A DNA stretch of 64,000 nucleotides, from positions 1 to 64,000 of the forward strand of contig JBAKBP010007651.1 in the NCBI GenBank assembly GCA_037953745.1. Direction: 5' to 3'. The notes under the pieces are model-generated. The model ran no database searches, was not told where the DNA came from, and saw only the letters and a list, made by a program, of their open reading frames with translations. This document shows, piece by piece, positions 21,201-31,904 of the stretch (position 1 is the first letter of the stretch; the number at the start of each line of letters is the position of its first letter). Source of the stretch: Lithodes maja (taxonomy: Eukaryota > Arthropoda > Malacostraca > Decapoda > Lithodidae). The position numbers and the translations under genes are program-made.

Positions 21201-21228
21201 TAGCCATTCTCAGAATGTCCGAAGGCAT
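18212..21228 (-). pseudogene. RTE endonuclease-reverse transcriptase, interrupted by one 5-bp insertion
   Basis: A 965-codon frame (21109 to 18212) contains the APE endonuclease signatures TETKW, YAPTED, LIGDMNGKVG, LIDYV and LSDHY. The RT signatures are APGTDG, GNHRGICLL, QGGFRKGRGC, FMDLEKAYDRVD (catalytic Asp), LKQGCVMSPWLF and LLFADDTVLM (catalytic Asp pair). The C-terminus holds RGRGRPNMRWKDGV. Upstream, an in-frame start at 21228 (MPSDILR) or 21207 (MATWNVSGMND) reads to LDV, and is then shifted by TACTGTA at 21116-21122. Ignoring the five extra bases, the frame passes directly into CGMTETKW, giving about 1004 residues. It makes and integrates LINE cDNA in the family; this copy cannot do so as it stands. 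GSEAW of copies B and C is RSEAW here. Confidence 0.9.
21116..21122. other. TACTGTA scar in RTE copy A
   Basis: Five extra bases between the two TA dinucleotides relative to the reading frame. It matches the form of seven other copy-to-copy differences in the window and is read as a Tc1/mariner-type excision footprint. Confidence 0.65.
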
Positions 21229-21419
21229 GTCCTTAGTCGGTCGTGGTTCGTCAACGTTGGTTCCGTCCGCATCCGAGGCTGTTCGTTCGTTTTTCTTTGC
21301 TTAGATATTTTTTTCCGGGTGGGGGTCGCAAGCCCACCGACCCAACCTCTTTAGTCGCCTCTTACGACACGCAGAAGGCACGTGGGGCATATTCTATTCC
21401 CTAACCCCCAGGGGGTCCA

Positions 21420-22855
21420 GTCATCAAAATTATATATGTGAATTTACATATTGCATGCAAATATGCATGTAATATTTATAATTATAAAGATTGTGCGCAG
21501 CACTTGAAAAACCTTCATGTTCTTATTAGCATGTATGCAAATCATACCCACAAATTATGCACAGTAGCCTACCACGATAGGCTATTGTGATATTATACAA
21601 CAATATTACTTGTCAGTAGTATTTTTCTATGATAATTTTCTTCTAAAGTAAATAAATGTTCCTGATAGCAAAGGTAAAATATCGATTACATGCACACAAA
21701 AATATATTAATACATAAATGGCATAATGTAGATTCGAACCTTCGCTGTGAAAAATTGGGGATCTTACGATAGACGGAGACGGATGTGAGTAATAATTATT
21801 ATAATTCTATTCCCTGTAGGGAAAAATTAGTTTTGCTCAAACTAGGATGTTGAGTTGAAGACAATAGTAAAGTAGTGCATCAATAAAACGCTTATGTACA
21901 TAGGATATTAATAGCATATTCTCCTGTTAACACAATTAACATAGGATAGGATACTATATAGGCTACACACTATTTGTGTAAATCATATAGTGACATAGCT
22001 ATGCATCTTAGCATTATTAATGAATAGCTGGAAGATGTGGGAGATATGAAGGCATAGGTAGGTGGGTGGATATAACATTGGGAAAGAGAAAGAATGGATT
22101 AAAAAAATAGGGAAGGCTATCAGACGAGTTTAAGAAATTATATATGAAGCTTAGTCTACATAGGACTCTGATTCAGTATGATATAAAATCAAGAAATACG
22201 AGATTTTCATGAATAATACTGTTCATATAATGAAAATAAGGGTTATTTTGCTGGCTGCATTATACAATCAACCGTTGCTTACTGTATATTTTGCCGTGAT
22301 AGACAATCTTACCAAACTCGTGGATTATTCTGCTATCAATGATCTGTAGCCTTCACTAATAGTTTATAATTATGTAGCCTACAGTTGTCAAGATGTTAGC
22401 CTGTTAGAAAATAATAGCGTAGAGGGTTGGCTATATGTGACTATAATGAAGTAATGCACAGTAACCTATGTATGTGCATGACAAGTCTCGCGTACATTTA
22501 ACATCATTACAACCGGATAAACCCACTTTGAACTATGATGAAATTATCGTCTATTGTATCACCTGACGGAAAAAATAATCCCCTAGTAGATAATTGTTCG
22601 ATATTAATGGGAAAAATAAAACTACTGTGCCTCTGAATCATATTAATGCCAAGTTTTCATATAGCCGAGTAGAAGATGAGGAAAAGACGATTGACCCCAT
22701 GGTAAAGAGATTAATATTAAACCCTTCTGTACCGGCGACGTCTTTCTTATTGGATTTCAGCTACATTTACATTTTGTTAAACTTAGGAAGGTTATGTGGT
22801 AGCTAAAAGGATGAATTGAGATGGTCTGTAGCCTTTTCGTTGGTAAACATCCTGC
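21420..22855. other. Unassigned AT-rich sequence
   Basis: No gene recognised. A B-box-like GATTCGAACCTT lies near 21733. TTAAACCCTTCTGTACCGGC at 22727-22746 is a MITE-D-type terminus. The rest shows no repeat structure visible by eye. Confidence 0.5.
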
Positions 22856-22857
22856 TT

Positions 22858-23740
22858 AACCTCTCCGCGGCGCACAGGGGGTTTTCTACAGGGTAAGACT
22901 GTGCGCACCTATGATGATTTGGGGACCTATTGCAAATTTCGATAAAAAGTACCTCATCGTGTAGGGAATGTTTGCGGGCATCGGCCCATATAAATTTGAC
23001 CCCCCAAAAAATGTCTGGGGGGGGGTGGGGGAACGGTCCGTAGTTGAAAAATGTGGAGCGAATGGCACCGCGCGGCTAGATTGTCATCGAGCGGCGAGAT
23101 TTTCCTGCCGAATATTTACGCGCGCAGGGGATAGAAGGAGAGGGAGGAGGGGGTGGGTTACCGCGTATTATCACGTATATGTCCATTTTTGAGCCCTTTT
23201 AGGCTATGTAGAGTATGTATACGTGTGTAGACCACCCATATAACAATGAATATGCCTCATAGTGACCAAAAATTGCAATATATAAGGGAATTATAAGAGA
23301 ATTTTTAGGCGGGAATGAAATGTGTTGGAGGTTTGGCGGCAATTTATGAGCTGAGAGTGTGGTTTACGCCATACATATCACGTATATCTTGTACGTAGAG
23401 CACTGTCATGCTATAATACAGACTTGTACGTATGTATACGTGCCATATATCAAAATATATACCGCATATTGACCAATTTATGCGATATTTACGCACATTA
23501 TCAAAGAGTTTCTATGCGTGAACCAAGGTGTGAGTGAGCTGTGCTGGGAATGAAAGGGGGAGAGGGTGTGTTACGCCATACATATCACGTAAATCTTGTA
23601 TTTAGAGCACTGTCATGCTATAATAAAGACGTGTACGTATGTAGGCGTCCCATATAACAAGGAATATACCGCATATAGCTCAATTGATGCGATATTTACG
23701 CAAATTGTGAATGTGTTTCTAGCACACGGAAGCCTGAAAG
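22858..23740 (+). repeat. TTAA-type terminus followed by about 206-bp tandem duplication
   Basis: TTAACCTCTCCGCGGCGCAC at 22857 resembles the MITE-B right terminus at 42144. Downstream, ACGCCATACATATCACGTA occurs at about 23367 and 23573, and the surrounding 206-bp unit (with AGAGCACTGTCATGCTATAATA) is repeated with divergence. A partial third copy precedes it near 23210. No coding evidence. Confidence 0.65.
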
Positions 23741-24800
23741 GGTGGGTTGGGGGTGGGTGTGTGGGAGGGAGGGAGAGGGAGGCATGCAGGGGTGCAGGGA
23801 GGGAGTGAGTGAGTCGTCAAGGGAGGAAAGGCAGGCAGATCTGTAGATAGATAACCAGCTGTGTGACAAGTGTGAAGGCGCTCGAGGCGTATGGATGCTT
23901 GGGATTTTGAACCTTGTCTTCCAGGTGTCTGGTGTTTCTTGCCACCAAGAGTTTTACAATAACATGAGTCAGGAATGGAGAGAGAGAGAGAGAGAGATAG
24001 ATAGAAACTGAGACATGCGTATGTTGTACGTATAAATGGACTTCAGAATTGCATTTTTATGCAAGCAGACATTGCATTTTAGACACATGTGAAGTACCAC
24101 AGAAACATGTAGGCCATTGACTGTCAATAAAGTACTATATTATACACCACCAGCGACGGTGGTCAGTAAACACAGGCAGATTGCCTTTTGCGATAAAGGG
24201 CTAAATATAGAATGGTGTCTCCTTACACTTGCGAAAGGGTAGATTGCCACCAGAGAAACGTTTACTTATTTATTTCCAAGTAATATGCAATCTAAATGTA
24301 CATTCGAGACCTACTGCAATTATTTGTATGACAGTCATGACTATGTATAATCCAATATACGCGCGTAGGCGAGACATAAGAAAGCTGGTTGAGCAATTTA
24401 CGACACCCACACAGTTATTATTCTTTTTGATTTACAATATTATACAATACAAATGTATTTGTGAAGAGTATTTTATCCATTATTGTATTTATACAAATTT
24501 TTTTCCCAGACAGAGCTGCTGTGGCTGGTGTAGCTAGGGAGCGACAAGGGTCACCGCTTGACCGTGTGAAAATGAGTGGAGTCGCACTGAGAGGGGCAAT
24601 TTTGCTGAATGTTTTGGCAATTTTGGACAGAATAAAGTTATATAATTACTAATTCTTGACAGAGACAAACTTTCATAAACCTTGGCATGAAATAATTGAT
24701 AATCCCATCAATTTACAAACGTAAATTGGTGGGATAATTCATTTTTTTTTGTATATTGTCATTTCGATTGTAGACACCAAGTTTTGAGTGATATTTGGTA
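23741..24800. other. Unassigned, with (GGGA)n and (GA)n simple repeats
   Basis: GGGAGG-rich at 23750-23830 and (GA)n at 23978-23996. A short ORF near 24461-24652 follows a TTTTTTTCCCAG acceptor-like site, but no family is recognised. No other feature. Confidence 0.4.
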
Positions 24801-24804
24801 TGAG

Positions 24805-25017
24805 CTCCTGTGGCATGGTTGGTAAGGTCGCGGACTGGTAAACTGAAAGTGTGCTAGGGTTGTGGGATCGAATCCAGGAGGGGGTTATGGGGAAGGTTTT
24901 ATATTGTCTAGAACATTTTTGATAAATTTTTTTTTTTACAAGATCATGCCATTGTATTCAATAAATATGAAATATTCATAGAATATATCATATTGTAAGA
25001 ATACAATGACATGACCT
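24805..25017 (+). mobile_element. tRNA-head SINE followed by inverted repeat
   Basis: A-box-like TGGCATGGTTGGTAAGG and B-box-like GGGATCGAATCC at 24815-24882. Downstream, ACAAGATCATGCCATTGTAT (about 24937) pairs with ATACAATGACATGACCTTGT (about 24999-25018) across a loop of about 35 bp. Confidence 0.65.
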
Positions 25018-25354
25018 TGTGTTTTTTTTTTTTATTATTGTTTTTTTTTATTATCTTAGTAGGTTTGACAGGATTTGTTGAAACATATATATTTTTGTAC
25101 AATTCATTTGAGGTAAGAAAATAATTATATACACATGACTTTGACTAATAACAAACATATATATTGATATAATAAAAAAATAAGGCATATAACATGTAAA
25201 TATTTGAAACTTATAAACTAAATAATGAAACATACAATTATATAATGTAAAAGCTATATCACAGGGACATCTTTGGAACTTATACATTATATAATATATA
25301 TGTTACATTATGAGGTAGCGTGATCAATTAGGTCAGGTCAGGTAAGGTAGGGCG

Positions 25355-25530
25355 CGAGTCCAGGACAGGGCTGAGCAGGGGGCGAGTCCAGGGCAGGGCT
25401 GAGCAGGGGGCGAGTCCAGGGCAGGGCTGAGCAGGGGGCGAGTCCAGGGCAGGGCTGAGCAGGGGGCGAGTCCAGGGCTGAGCAGGGGGCGAGTCCAGGG
25501 CAGGGCAGTGCAGGGCAGTGCAGGGCAGGG
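25355..25530. repeat. Tandem GGGCAGGGCTGAGCAGGGGG repeat
   Basis: Five to six units of about 29 bp carrying GGCGAGTCCAGGGCAGGGCT lie immediately 3' of the PB1 transposase stop. All three frames on the minus strand stay open (Pro/Cys-rich), which is an artefact. Confidence 0.9.
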
Positions 25531-25546
25531 CGGGGCAGGGCGACAC

Positions 25547-28480
25547 TCAAAATTTTTTGAAGGTGTGGTAGTCCCTGAAGCACTCGCCCATGCAGAGTGC
25601 AACTTTGCACTCTGCGCACATTGAGGTGACTCTTTTTGGGACATGGGGTTTCCTGACACTGGAGCTGCAGACGACGCACTGCACCTGCCTGTGACGAGTG
25701 CCAATCACCTCGGTGCCGATCAGGTAGTGTCTTTGGACACCCACCTGCACTCGGTCAGGAACGTGATCCCCACGCCATGCCGTACGTCTGTGAGTGGTGG
25801 TGCCATACTTCTCCAGGAGTTGGTATGAGACGTTGTACACGAACTCCCGGAATTTCAGCTTCTGGTTTGGGGACATATCCTTCTTTACCAACCACAAGTT
25901 GTAGGCGTAGAGCATCGTGATATCAACTAGGTGGAGGAAGAGCTTGTGATACCACTTCACAGTCTTCCTCAGACACTCAACGCCTGACAGCTGACAGTCA
26001 GACTTGTCCACCAGGCGCATGTTCTTTGTGTAGTCCACTACCATGTCGGGCTTGTAGATGGTCTTCCTGGTTCTGTAGTGGATTTTGCCAGAATCCACTT
26101 GGGCACCTGTGTGGACGGTGGAAAGCAGGTGGACGTCTCGCTTGTCCTTCCACTTCAGGGCTATCACTTTCCCACACTTTTCGAGCTGCTTGTACTTCAG
26201 CCCCTTTCGTCGCCTTCTTCGAACATGCCTCTCGCGGTGTTCCTGGGCCAGGTCGTCTTCTGAAGGTGTGTCACTGGAGGAGGCATCTGACAGAGGAATG
26301 ACATCACCTGTGAACTTGGGCATAAACTTTCTTGTCTTTCTGACAGTCCCACATGACCCCGTTTGGTTGTCATGAAGAAACTGGCAGAGAGCAGGAGAAG
26401 TATACCAGTTGTCAGTGTAGATGATGTGGCCTTTGCCCAGGTAAGGTGCCAACATTTTCCTGACGATGGCACCTGACATGCCCATGGGGTCATTGGCAGC
26501 GGCTTTCGGGATGTCAATGTCAGTGCCTGTATACACGATCATGTCAAGCACTATTCCAGTTTCGCAGTCACACAAAACGAAGAGCTTGATTCCGAACCTA
26601 TGCCTTTTCAAGGGGATATACTGTTTGAACACAAGACGTCCTTTGAAGAGCACGAGCGACTCGTCAATCACCAAATTGAGGAAGGGGTAAAAGTATTTCC
26701 TAAACCTCTCCAACAACATGGTGAACACAGTCCGAACTTTCCATATCCTGTCAATCCTGTTAGGATTTTCGTTGTCTGCAAAGTGCATAAATCTTAGCAG
26801 CAACAAAAATCTGTCACGAGTCATGAACTTATTGAAAGTTGGGGTTGCGATGAGAGGGTCGTGCTTCCAGTAGTGTTGCAACACATGCTTCTTGATCAGA
26901 GGCATGAGGAACAACAAGGCAAAGAACGTCATAAATTCTTCAACAGTCGTATCCACCCAGCCTCGTATTCTCGCTTTTGGAGAAAGGACGTCCAATCGAC
27001 CAAACACCCACCTGTAGTAGGCGTTTGTTTGGGCAACGATGAACGTCATTACCTCAAAATCGAAAAAAGCGAGGAAGAAATCGCTTTCGTTCGCGTGCTC
27101 GTCACAGGGCCAGTCGTCAGTTGTACCTGACGACCCAGGATTGAACTGGGGCACGTCAGGTACAAAATTGACCCCGTCAGACCAATCGAACGTAGGCAAG
27201 CCAGGGATCGGAATGTCGTCTGCGTCTGCTTCATTGTCTGAAATATCGCTTCCATGGTCGCGATACAGCACATTATCATCATCACCCTCCTCTTCACTGG
27301 TCAGACGATAACCTTCCTCGTTTTCGTCGCCGACGTCCGACTCACTCCCACTGTCCACTCCCAAATCCCCCCACCCTTGGTCCCGTGCTTGGTCTTCGTC
27401 GTCAAAACCTTGACTGCCAATGTCGTGTAAATCACCATCAAACAGCATGGCGGCATATTTGGATGGTGTCAGAGTTTTCCGGGTAATTTTGCCACGCGAG
27501 GGTGTCTGATGGACAGGGACAGCAGGGGCGGCGGTAGGGGCGGCGGCAGAGGCGGCGGCCGAGGCGGCGGCAGGGGCAGCAGTGGTGCGTGGCCTTGATG
27601 GGAAGATGATGGTGGTGCCTGTCGCCCTTCTCTCTGTTCCTTGGGCAGGGGCGGCAGGGGCGGCAGCGGCAGCCGGGCCAGGGGCGGCGGCTGGTGGTGG
27701 TGGTGGTGGTCGGGGCACTGTGGCTGGCGTACGGGATCTTTTCCCTACGCCCGTGCCTTTCATTTTTCCTGCCCCCGCAGGTTTTGCAGCCCTAGGGCGG
27801 CCTCCTGCGTCGCTGGCAGGGGCAGCAGGGGCGGCAGCGGCAGTCGGGCCAGGGGCGGCGGCTGGTGGTGGTGGTGGTGGTGGTCGGGGCACTGTGGCTG
27901 GCGTACGGGATCTTTTCCCTACGCCCGTGCCTTTAATTTTTCCTGCCCCCGCAGGTTTTGCAGCCCTAGGGCGGCCTCCTGCGTCGCTGGCAGGGGCAGC
28001 AGGGGCGGCAGCGGCAGTCGGGCCAGGGGCGGCGGCGGCAGCCGGGCCAGGGGCGGCGGCTGGTGGTGGTGGTGGTGGTGGTAGGGGCACTGTGGCTGGC
28101 GTACGGGATCTTTTCCCTACGCCCGTGCCTTTAATTTTTCCTGCCCCCGCAGGTTCTGCAGCCCTAGGGCGACCTCCTGCGTCGCTGGTACCGGTGGCAG
28201 GGGTGGCAGTGATGGTAGTGCTGGTGGTAGTGGTTGTTGCAGTGGCCTGGGTCGTGGTGGCAGTGTCACGAAAGATCAATGACCTCTGTGCAATTGCCCT
28301 GCTTGCACGTGTTTTCCGTGCTTTGGGTGCTGGTGTTTCGTCCTCCGAGCTGTAGGGCGTGTCGTACAGGTAGCTAGGGTCTTTGGCAGCCACCCTCTGC
28401 CTTCCACGGCGGCTAACACCACCAGAAGGAGGGCTGGTTGTGTCATCAGGGAGCGAGCGTGAGGGACGTGTGGGCTCCAT
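25547..28480 (-). CDS. piggyBac-type transposase, apparently intact (PB1)
   Basis: The best start is the ATG at 28480 (MEPTRPSRSLPDD). The frame can be extended to 28711, but that part is the element's own terminus. The product is about 977 residues. An N-terminal third is Pro/Ala-rich and contains three 59-residue repeats (GGRPRAAKPAGAGK...GKRSRTPATVP plus poly-Pro; DNA 27640-28190, 177-bp period). An acidic patch follows (SEEEGDDD). The DDE_Tnp_1_7 core then has the three expected Asp positions: VIDESLVLFKGR, IIYTDNWYTSP and MRLVDKSD. The C-terminal cysteine-rich finger is CVVCSSS...CAEC...CMGECFRDYH. It would cut and paste DNA at TTAA. It is about 380 residues longer than typical piggyBac at the N-terminus. 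No stop or frameshift is seen. Confidence 0.9.
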   Translation of the reverse strand: MEPTRPSRSLPDDTTSPPSGGVSRRGRQRVAAKDPSYLYDTPYSSEDETPAPKARKTRASRAIAQRSLIFRDTATTTQATATTTTTSTTITATPATGTSDAGGRPRAAEPAGAGKIKGTGVGKRSRTPATVPLPPPPPPPAAAPGPAAAAAPGPTAAAAPAAPASDAGGRPRAAKPAGAGKIKGTGVGKRSRTPATVPRPPPPPPPAAAPGPTAAAAPAAPASDAGGRPRAAKPAGAGKMKGTGVGKRSRTPATVPRPPPPPPAAAPGPAAAAAPAAPAQGTERRATGTTIIFPSRPRTTAAPAAASAAASAAAPTAAPAVPVHQTPSRGKITRKTLTPSKYAAMLFDGDLHDIGSQGFDDEDQARDQGWGDLGVDSGSESDVGDENEEGYRLTSEEEGDDDNVLYRDHGSDISDNEADADDIPIPGLPTFDWSDGVNFVPDVPQFNPGSSGTTDDWPCDEHANESDFFLAFFDFEVMTFIVAQTNAYYRWVFGRLDVLSPKARIRGWVDTTVEEFMTFFALLFLMPLIKKHVLQHYWKHDPLIATPTFNKFMTRDRFLLLLRFMHFADNENPNRIDRIWKVRTVFTMLLERFRKYFYPFLNLVIDESLVLFKGRLVFKQYIPLKRHRFGIKLFVLCDCETGIVLDMIVYTGTDIDIPKAAANDPMGMSGAIVRKMLAPYLGKGHIIYTDNWYTSPALCQFLHDNQTGSCGTVRKTRKFMPKFTGDVIPLSDASSSDTPSEDDLAQEHRERHVRRRRRKGLKYKQLEKCGKVIALKWKDKRDVHLLSTVHTGAQVDSGKIHYRTRKTIYKPDMVVDYTKNMRLVDKSDCQLSGVECLRKTVKWYHKLFLHLVDITMLYAYNLWLVKKDMSPNQKLKFREFVYNVSYQLLEKYGTTTHRRTAWRGDHVPDRVQVGVQRHYLIGTEVIGTRHRQVQCVVCSSSVRKPHVPKRVTSMCAECKVALCMGECFRDYHTFKKF

Positions 28481-28634
28481 GACTAGTGCTTGGTTACTGG
28501 CGCGGTGGTGCTTGCTCGAGTGCGGGGAGAGCGTTTCGCGGGGTGGTATCGAGAGTTGACACGTAGTACTATATCCACACCAATTTTCAGCCGTCTGACT
28601 ATTTACGCGCGGTTTTGGTACGCGTTCAAAAGCG

Positions 28635-28704
28635 TTACTCCAGAGAGTCTTCCCGCAGTCCGCCGGGGGAACTCTTAAGAGTCTTCCCGCAGCTCCCGGG
28701 TTAA
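28635..28704 (-). repeat. PB1 5' terminal repeat with TTAA
   Basis: From 28704 leftward it reads TTAACCCGGGAGCTGCGGGA, then AGACTCTTAAGAGTT, GGCGGACTGCGGGAAGACTC and TCTGGAG. This is a direct repeat of GCGGGAAGACTC within the terminus, plus an internal TTAA. It is nearly identical to MITE-B starts at 7471, 37872 and 39103. The opposite end of PB1 was not found to the left of the transposase gene. Confidence 0.85.
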
Positions 28705-29490
28705 GCTTCACAAAATCGTCTATATATAGCTATATTAAAGTAAAACATATGTCGCCGGTACAGAAGGGGTTAACGCTCTATATTACACACACGACATAAT
28801 TTCCGATTATAACTGACTGATATGTTGACCAATAGGCTTGTTTTGTTTTTTTCCCCCAGCTGATGATAAATTGCTATCTCGCCATCCTGATTACTCGGCT
28901 AATAGGCCTACCAAGTTTTTAATAGTGAAATGTGTTGCTAATTATGAAAATATGGCAATAATATGACGTACAGACATAGCAGTATCATATTGTTTAGGAA
29001 AGTTGGTTGGTGAAGATAACATAATAATTCAAATCAATCCCACTTACCAATTTGTTTTAACAATTGAATATTTAATTTGCTACAGATAATATTAAGCTAG
29101 GTTAGGATAATGATTAGGTCAGGTTAGGTCAAGCAACTCAAAAAAATGTGTTATAATAAAATTAAATAACAAAATACTTAATTATGGCTGCCTCGAACTC
29201 AGGCGATCAAGCCTTGAATAATGGCTGTGCAATATAATGTCAGTAGCGAGGCGAATGAAAGAACAGTTTCATTTGTACTTGCAATTTATCCTGCTGTCAC
29301 TGTTTTTGTGTATATCTATTTTCCTTGTATTGCAGTGTTGTTCTCTCTTGCCGTTTTGTTTCATTAACAACATTCTTTATCTTTATTCGTTGTCTTGCAA
29401 AATGGATAATTATGCTTGGGTTTCTCAAATCATGGCTTTGTGATGTGATGTATGGAATTCGGAATGGTTGAAGAACATTGATTTACACGT
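28705..29490. other. Unassigned; MITE-D-like block at its left edge
   Basis: 28705-28771 resembles 5150-5217 (GCTTCACAAAAT...CGCCGGTACAGAAGGGGTTAA). The remainder has no recognised gene. The small ORF at 29237-29443 has no family signature. Confidence 0.5.
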
Positions 29491-29549
29491 GACACATGCA
29501 TTCCAAAGGTGAATATAATTATTATATGAATCTATCTACAGGTATCTGT

Positions 29550-29662
29550 CTATTGCCTGACGCCGTGATCCTCGAAGGGCCCCGGCCACAAACGAAACGC
29601 CCCGATGCACCTTTGTCCCGTCAGTCGACGCCCCTCCTCCCAACCAGCACCGCCTTCATCCA
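29550..29662 (-). mobile_element. RTE LINE 3'-end fragment (copy D)
   Basis: Matches the last about 110 bp of RTE copy A (TGCCTGACGCCGTGATCC...CAGCACCGCCTTCATCCAT). Heavily 5'-truncated. Confidence 0.85.
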
Positions 29663-29688
29663 TAGGCCTATACTTCTTCACCCAGGGG

Positions 29689-29690
29689 TG

Positions 29691-29776
<86 letters not shown>
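29689..29776. repeat. Compound (TTA)n(AT)n(AG)n microsatellite
   Basis: Three simple repeats in succession, producing Tyr/Ile-rich artefactual ORFs. Confidence 0.95.
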
Positions 29777-29779
<3 letters not shown>

Positions 29780-29837
29780 GTGTTAGAGTTAGAGTTAGTT
29801 CATTATAATAAACTGTTCAAATTATATTAATTAAAAC

Positions 29838-30207
29838 AAAAATGACGAGTCGGGAGTGCCGACCGCTAGCGTTGCCAGCTCTTCCTTTAGGTTCCAGCCA
29901 AGGTCTATAAACACTATAGTAGGTCGGGACATGGGTGTATATAAACCTTGCCAGCTATATTCCCAACACTGTTGCCCACGCAGGTCAAGTCTGCAGCTTT
30001 CACCAACACTCGTCACCCCAGAAGGGACTCCACAAAGGTCCACTTATACCGGTACCTATTTACTGCTAGGTGAACATAGGCATCGGGTGTAAGGAGACCG
30101 CCCAACTGTCTCGTGATTTCTACTACTTCGTCCTACCTGGGATTCGAACCCAAGACTTCTTGGCAGTGAACCAAGCGTGCTAACCTTTGCACCACAGGCT
30201 ACCCGGA
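29838..30207 (-). mobile_element. tRNA-head SINE (family 1), better preserved copy
   Basis: On the minus strand the head at 30207 reads CCGGGTAGCCTGTGGTGCAA with an A-box-like region and a canonical B box GGGTTCGAATCC (30141-30152). A body with TTCACCTAGCAGTAAATAGG and GTGGACCTTTGTGGAGTCCC follows. Relative to 17885-18118 it contains about 130 bp of extra sequence (29855-30000). Confidence 0.85.
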
Positions 30208-30703
30208 TGGAATGCAGTCGGTTACCTGACGTGATTGAAATGGGCTACCGGACTGAAACACTGGATTGGTAAGACGGTCCTTAGACGGATGATGTGCAGT
30301 GGATAATATTGGAGATAGTCGAGGTGGGAGGGAAGGAGAGTAAACCTATAGGTCTACTGAATAACTTAATAGCTTCTCTAGAAGGACTCCACGAGTGGAG
30401 ACGTCAGGAGAATTCACCTCTCCAGTGAGAACAATTAATGCTGGGTTCACACATTCACGTATATGCTCCCGTATGCTCCCGTACGAAGGTTTATTGGTAG
30501 TTGGCAACCGAATACGTAAAACGTAAGGGCTTAGTACGCAAAACTTAAATGAAATTGTGTCTAGTCGTGGGGGTTGGTACGCATGGCGGGTGTAGCCACG
30601 CTGGTCTTGTAGGTGGTTGGTGCGGCCAAGGTCGCCCGGTATCCTTTGGATTTCGAATCGGATACGGGGCTCGTGCTCACGTATGTAAAAAGTTGGGAAT
30701 GCA

Positions 30704-30779
30704 TACGTTTTACCTGTCTAGCTGCTACGTATTACGGGTGCAGCCACGTAAAACGTAGCAGCTAGACAGGTAAAACGTA
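30704..30779. repeat. Perfect 27-bp-arm hairpin in Harbinger subterminal region
   Basis: The arm TACGTTTTACCTGTCTAGCT then GCTACGT (30704-30730) pairs with 30753-30779 across a 22-bp spacer that contains another ACGTAAAACGT. Likely transposase-binding motifs. Confidence 0.9.
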
Positions 30780-31049
30780 AGTTTCTTCCGCCAATCGTAC
30801 AATGTTCACGTAAAACGTGAAAGTGAAAGTAAGTCCGGCCGCATCTGGCAACACCGCCACACTACGTGTTGGCGGGAAGACGCGGCAACGGTGTACGGGG
30901 GGGTATATAAGCAGCAGCGGGGGACACTCCCGTCATACCTCTCACCACACCGGAGCAGCAAACTACAACCCTGCCACCAGCTTGCCACCCTCTTCACCCT
31001 GCCCCCCTGCCCTGCTTGCCACCCTTTGCACCCTGCCCTGCCCTGCTTG

Positions 31050-31904
31050 TCACCCTCTGCACCCTGCCCTGCCCTGTACCATGCAAAAGAAAGGAGTGAA
31101 GAAGGTCAGGAAGGCTTCCCCTGCCACCTCGACGTCTGGAGACACACCAACGTCGACGTATATGAACTTGTAGTTGGAGTCAACAATTGCCATCAGGACA
31201 ATGGAAAAAAACTTCTTGTAGTTGAAGTAATATGTGCCACCAAAGTTTGGGTTTCGGATCCGTATGTGTTTGCCATCAATGGCTCCTACACAATGCGGCA
31301 GATTCCATCGTTCCTCATAGCCGCTGGCAACCTCCTTCCATGCAGCCGGCGATTGTGGCGTCTTGATCTCCTGATCTCCGTAGACAGAAATGATGGCCTG
31401 GCAGGTGTCGGGAACAATTTGGCTGATGGTGTTGTGGGCAACACGAAAGTTGTATTGCAGGCTCTTATAGGAATCACCCGTAGCGAGGAAACGTAGGGTG
31501 ATGGCCACCCGCAGACCAGGAGGAATGGGGTTACGCCAGAATGTAGGTTTCTTCTGAATGAGGGGTGTGACACGTTCAACTATCTCATCAAATAGTTGTT
31601 TGTCTACCCGGGTGAAGTTTTTGTAGAGTTGTGGACATTCGGTGGCCAACTCTTTCATCAGCTTATCATAATGGCCATGTTCAGGCCTACTTTGTAGATA
31701 TGGCCACATCCACACTGTCCTCTTGCTCCTTTCATTCTTCTTCTCTTCTTCTTCATGGATGTTGTTTGCTATTGCAAGCAGTTCCAACATTTCTATGTAG
31801 GAAATGATCCATTGCATGAGCCGGGTGTTGTGCCTGTTTTCCGGTTTGATTAGGGAGTTCACCATCTTGAACTCCTCCAGGATGTATTCCGTGATGTTCT
31901 TCAT
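31050..31904 (-). pseudogene. HARBI1-like nuclease, C-terminally truncated
   Basis: The 284-residue ORF starts MKNITEYILEEFK. The middle region is typical of Harbinger nucleases: YKNFTRVDKQLFDEIVERVT, TLRFLATGDSYKSLQYNFRV, ISQIVPDTCQAI and WNLPHCVGAIDGKHIRI, with the first catalytic Asp in GAIDGKH. YFNYKKFFSIVLMAIVD and YVDVG follow. After VDVG the family would continue to the second Asp and the Glu. Here the frame runs into unrelated CCTGCCCTG-repeat-derived sequence (31000-31160), so two of three catalytic residues are missing. The partner Myb/SANT gene was not found. Inactive nuclease in an element that keeps its termini. Confidence 0.88.

Larger units (their letters stand above)
18191..21419 (-). 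mobile_element. RTE-clade LINE, nearly full length (copy A)
   Basis: Minus-strand element with a 3' tail of (ATAG)n at 18191-18214, a short 3' UTR, one large ORF and a 5' leader running to about 21419. One ORF with an APE endonuclease, an RTE-type RT and a tetranucleotide tail is the RTE layout. Copies B (52200-53897), C (54370-55337) and D (29550-29662) share the same 3' end. No clear target duplication was seen for this copy. Confidence 0.9.

Noticed and set aside
27582..28355. 257-codon ORF antisense to PB1
   Set aside because: Shadow of the Pro/Ala repeat region of the PB1 transposase; Gly/Ala/Trp-rich simple sequence.
30972..31085. Proline/cysteine-rich small gene on the plus strand
   Set aside because: CCTGCCCTG simple repeat inside the Harbinger element; no conserved frame.
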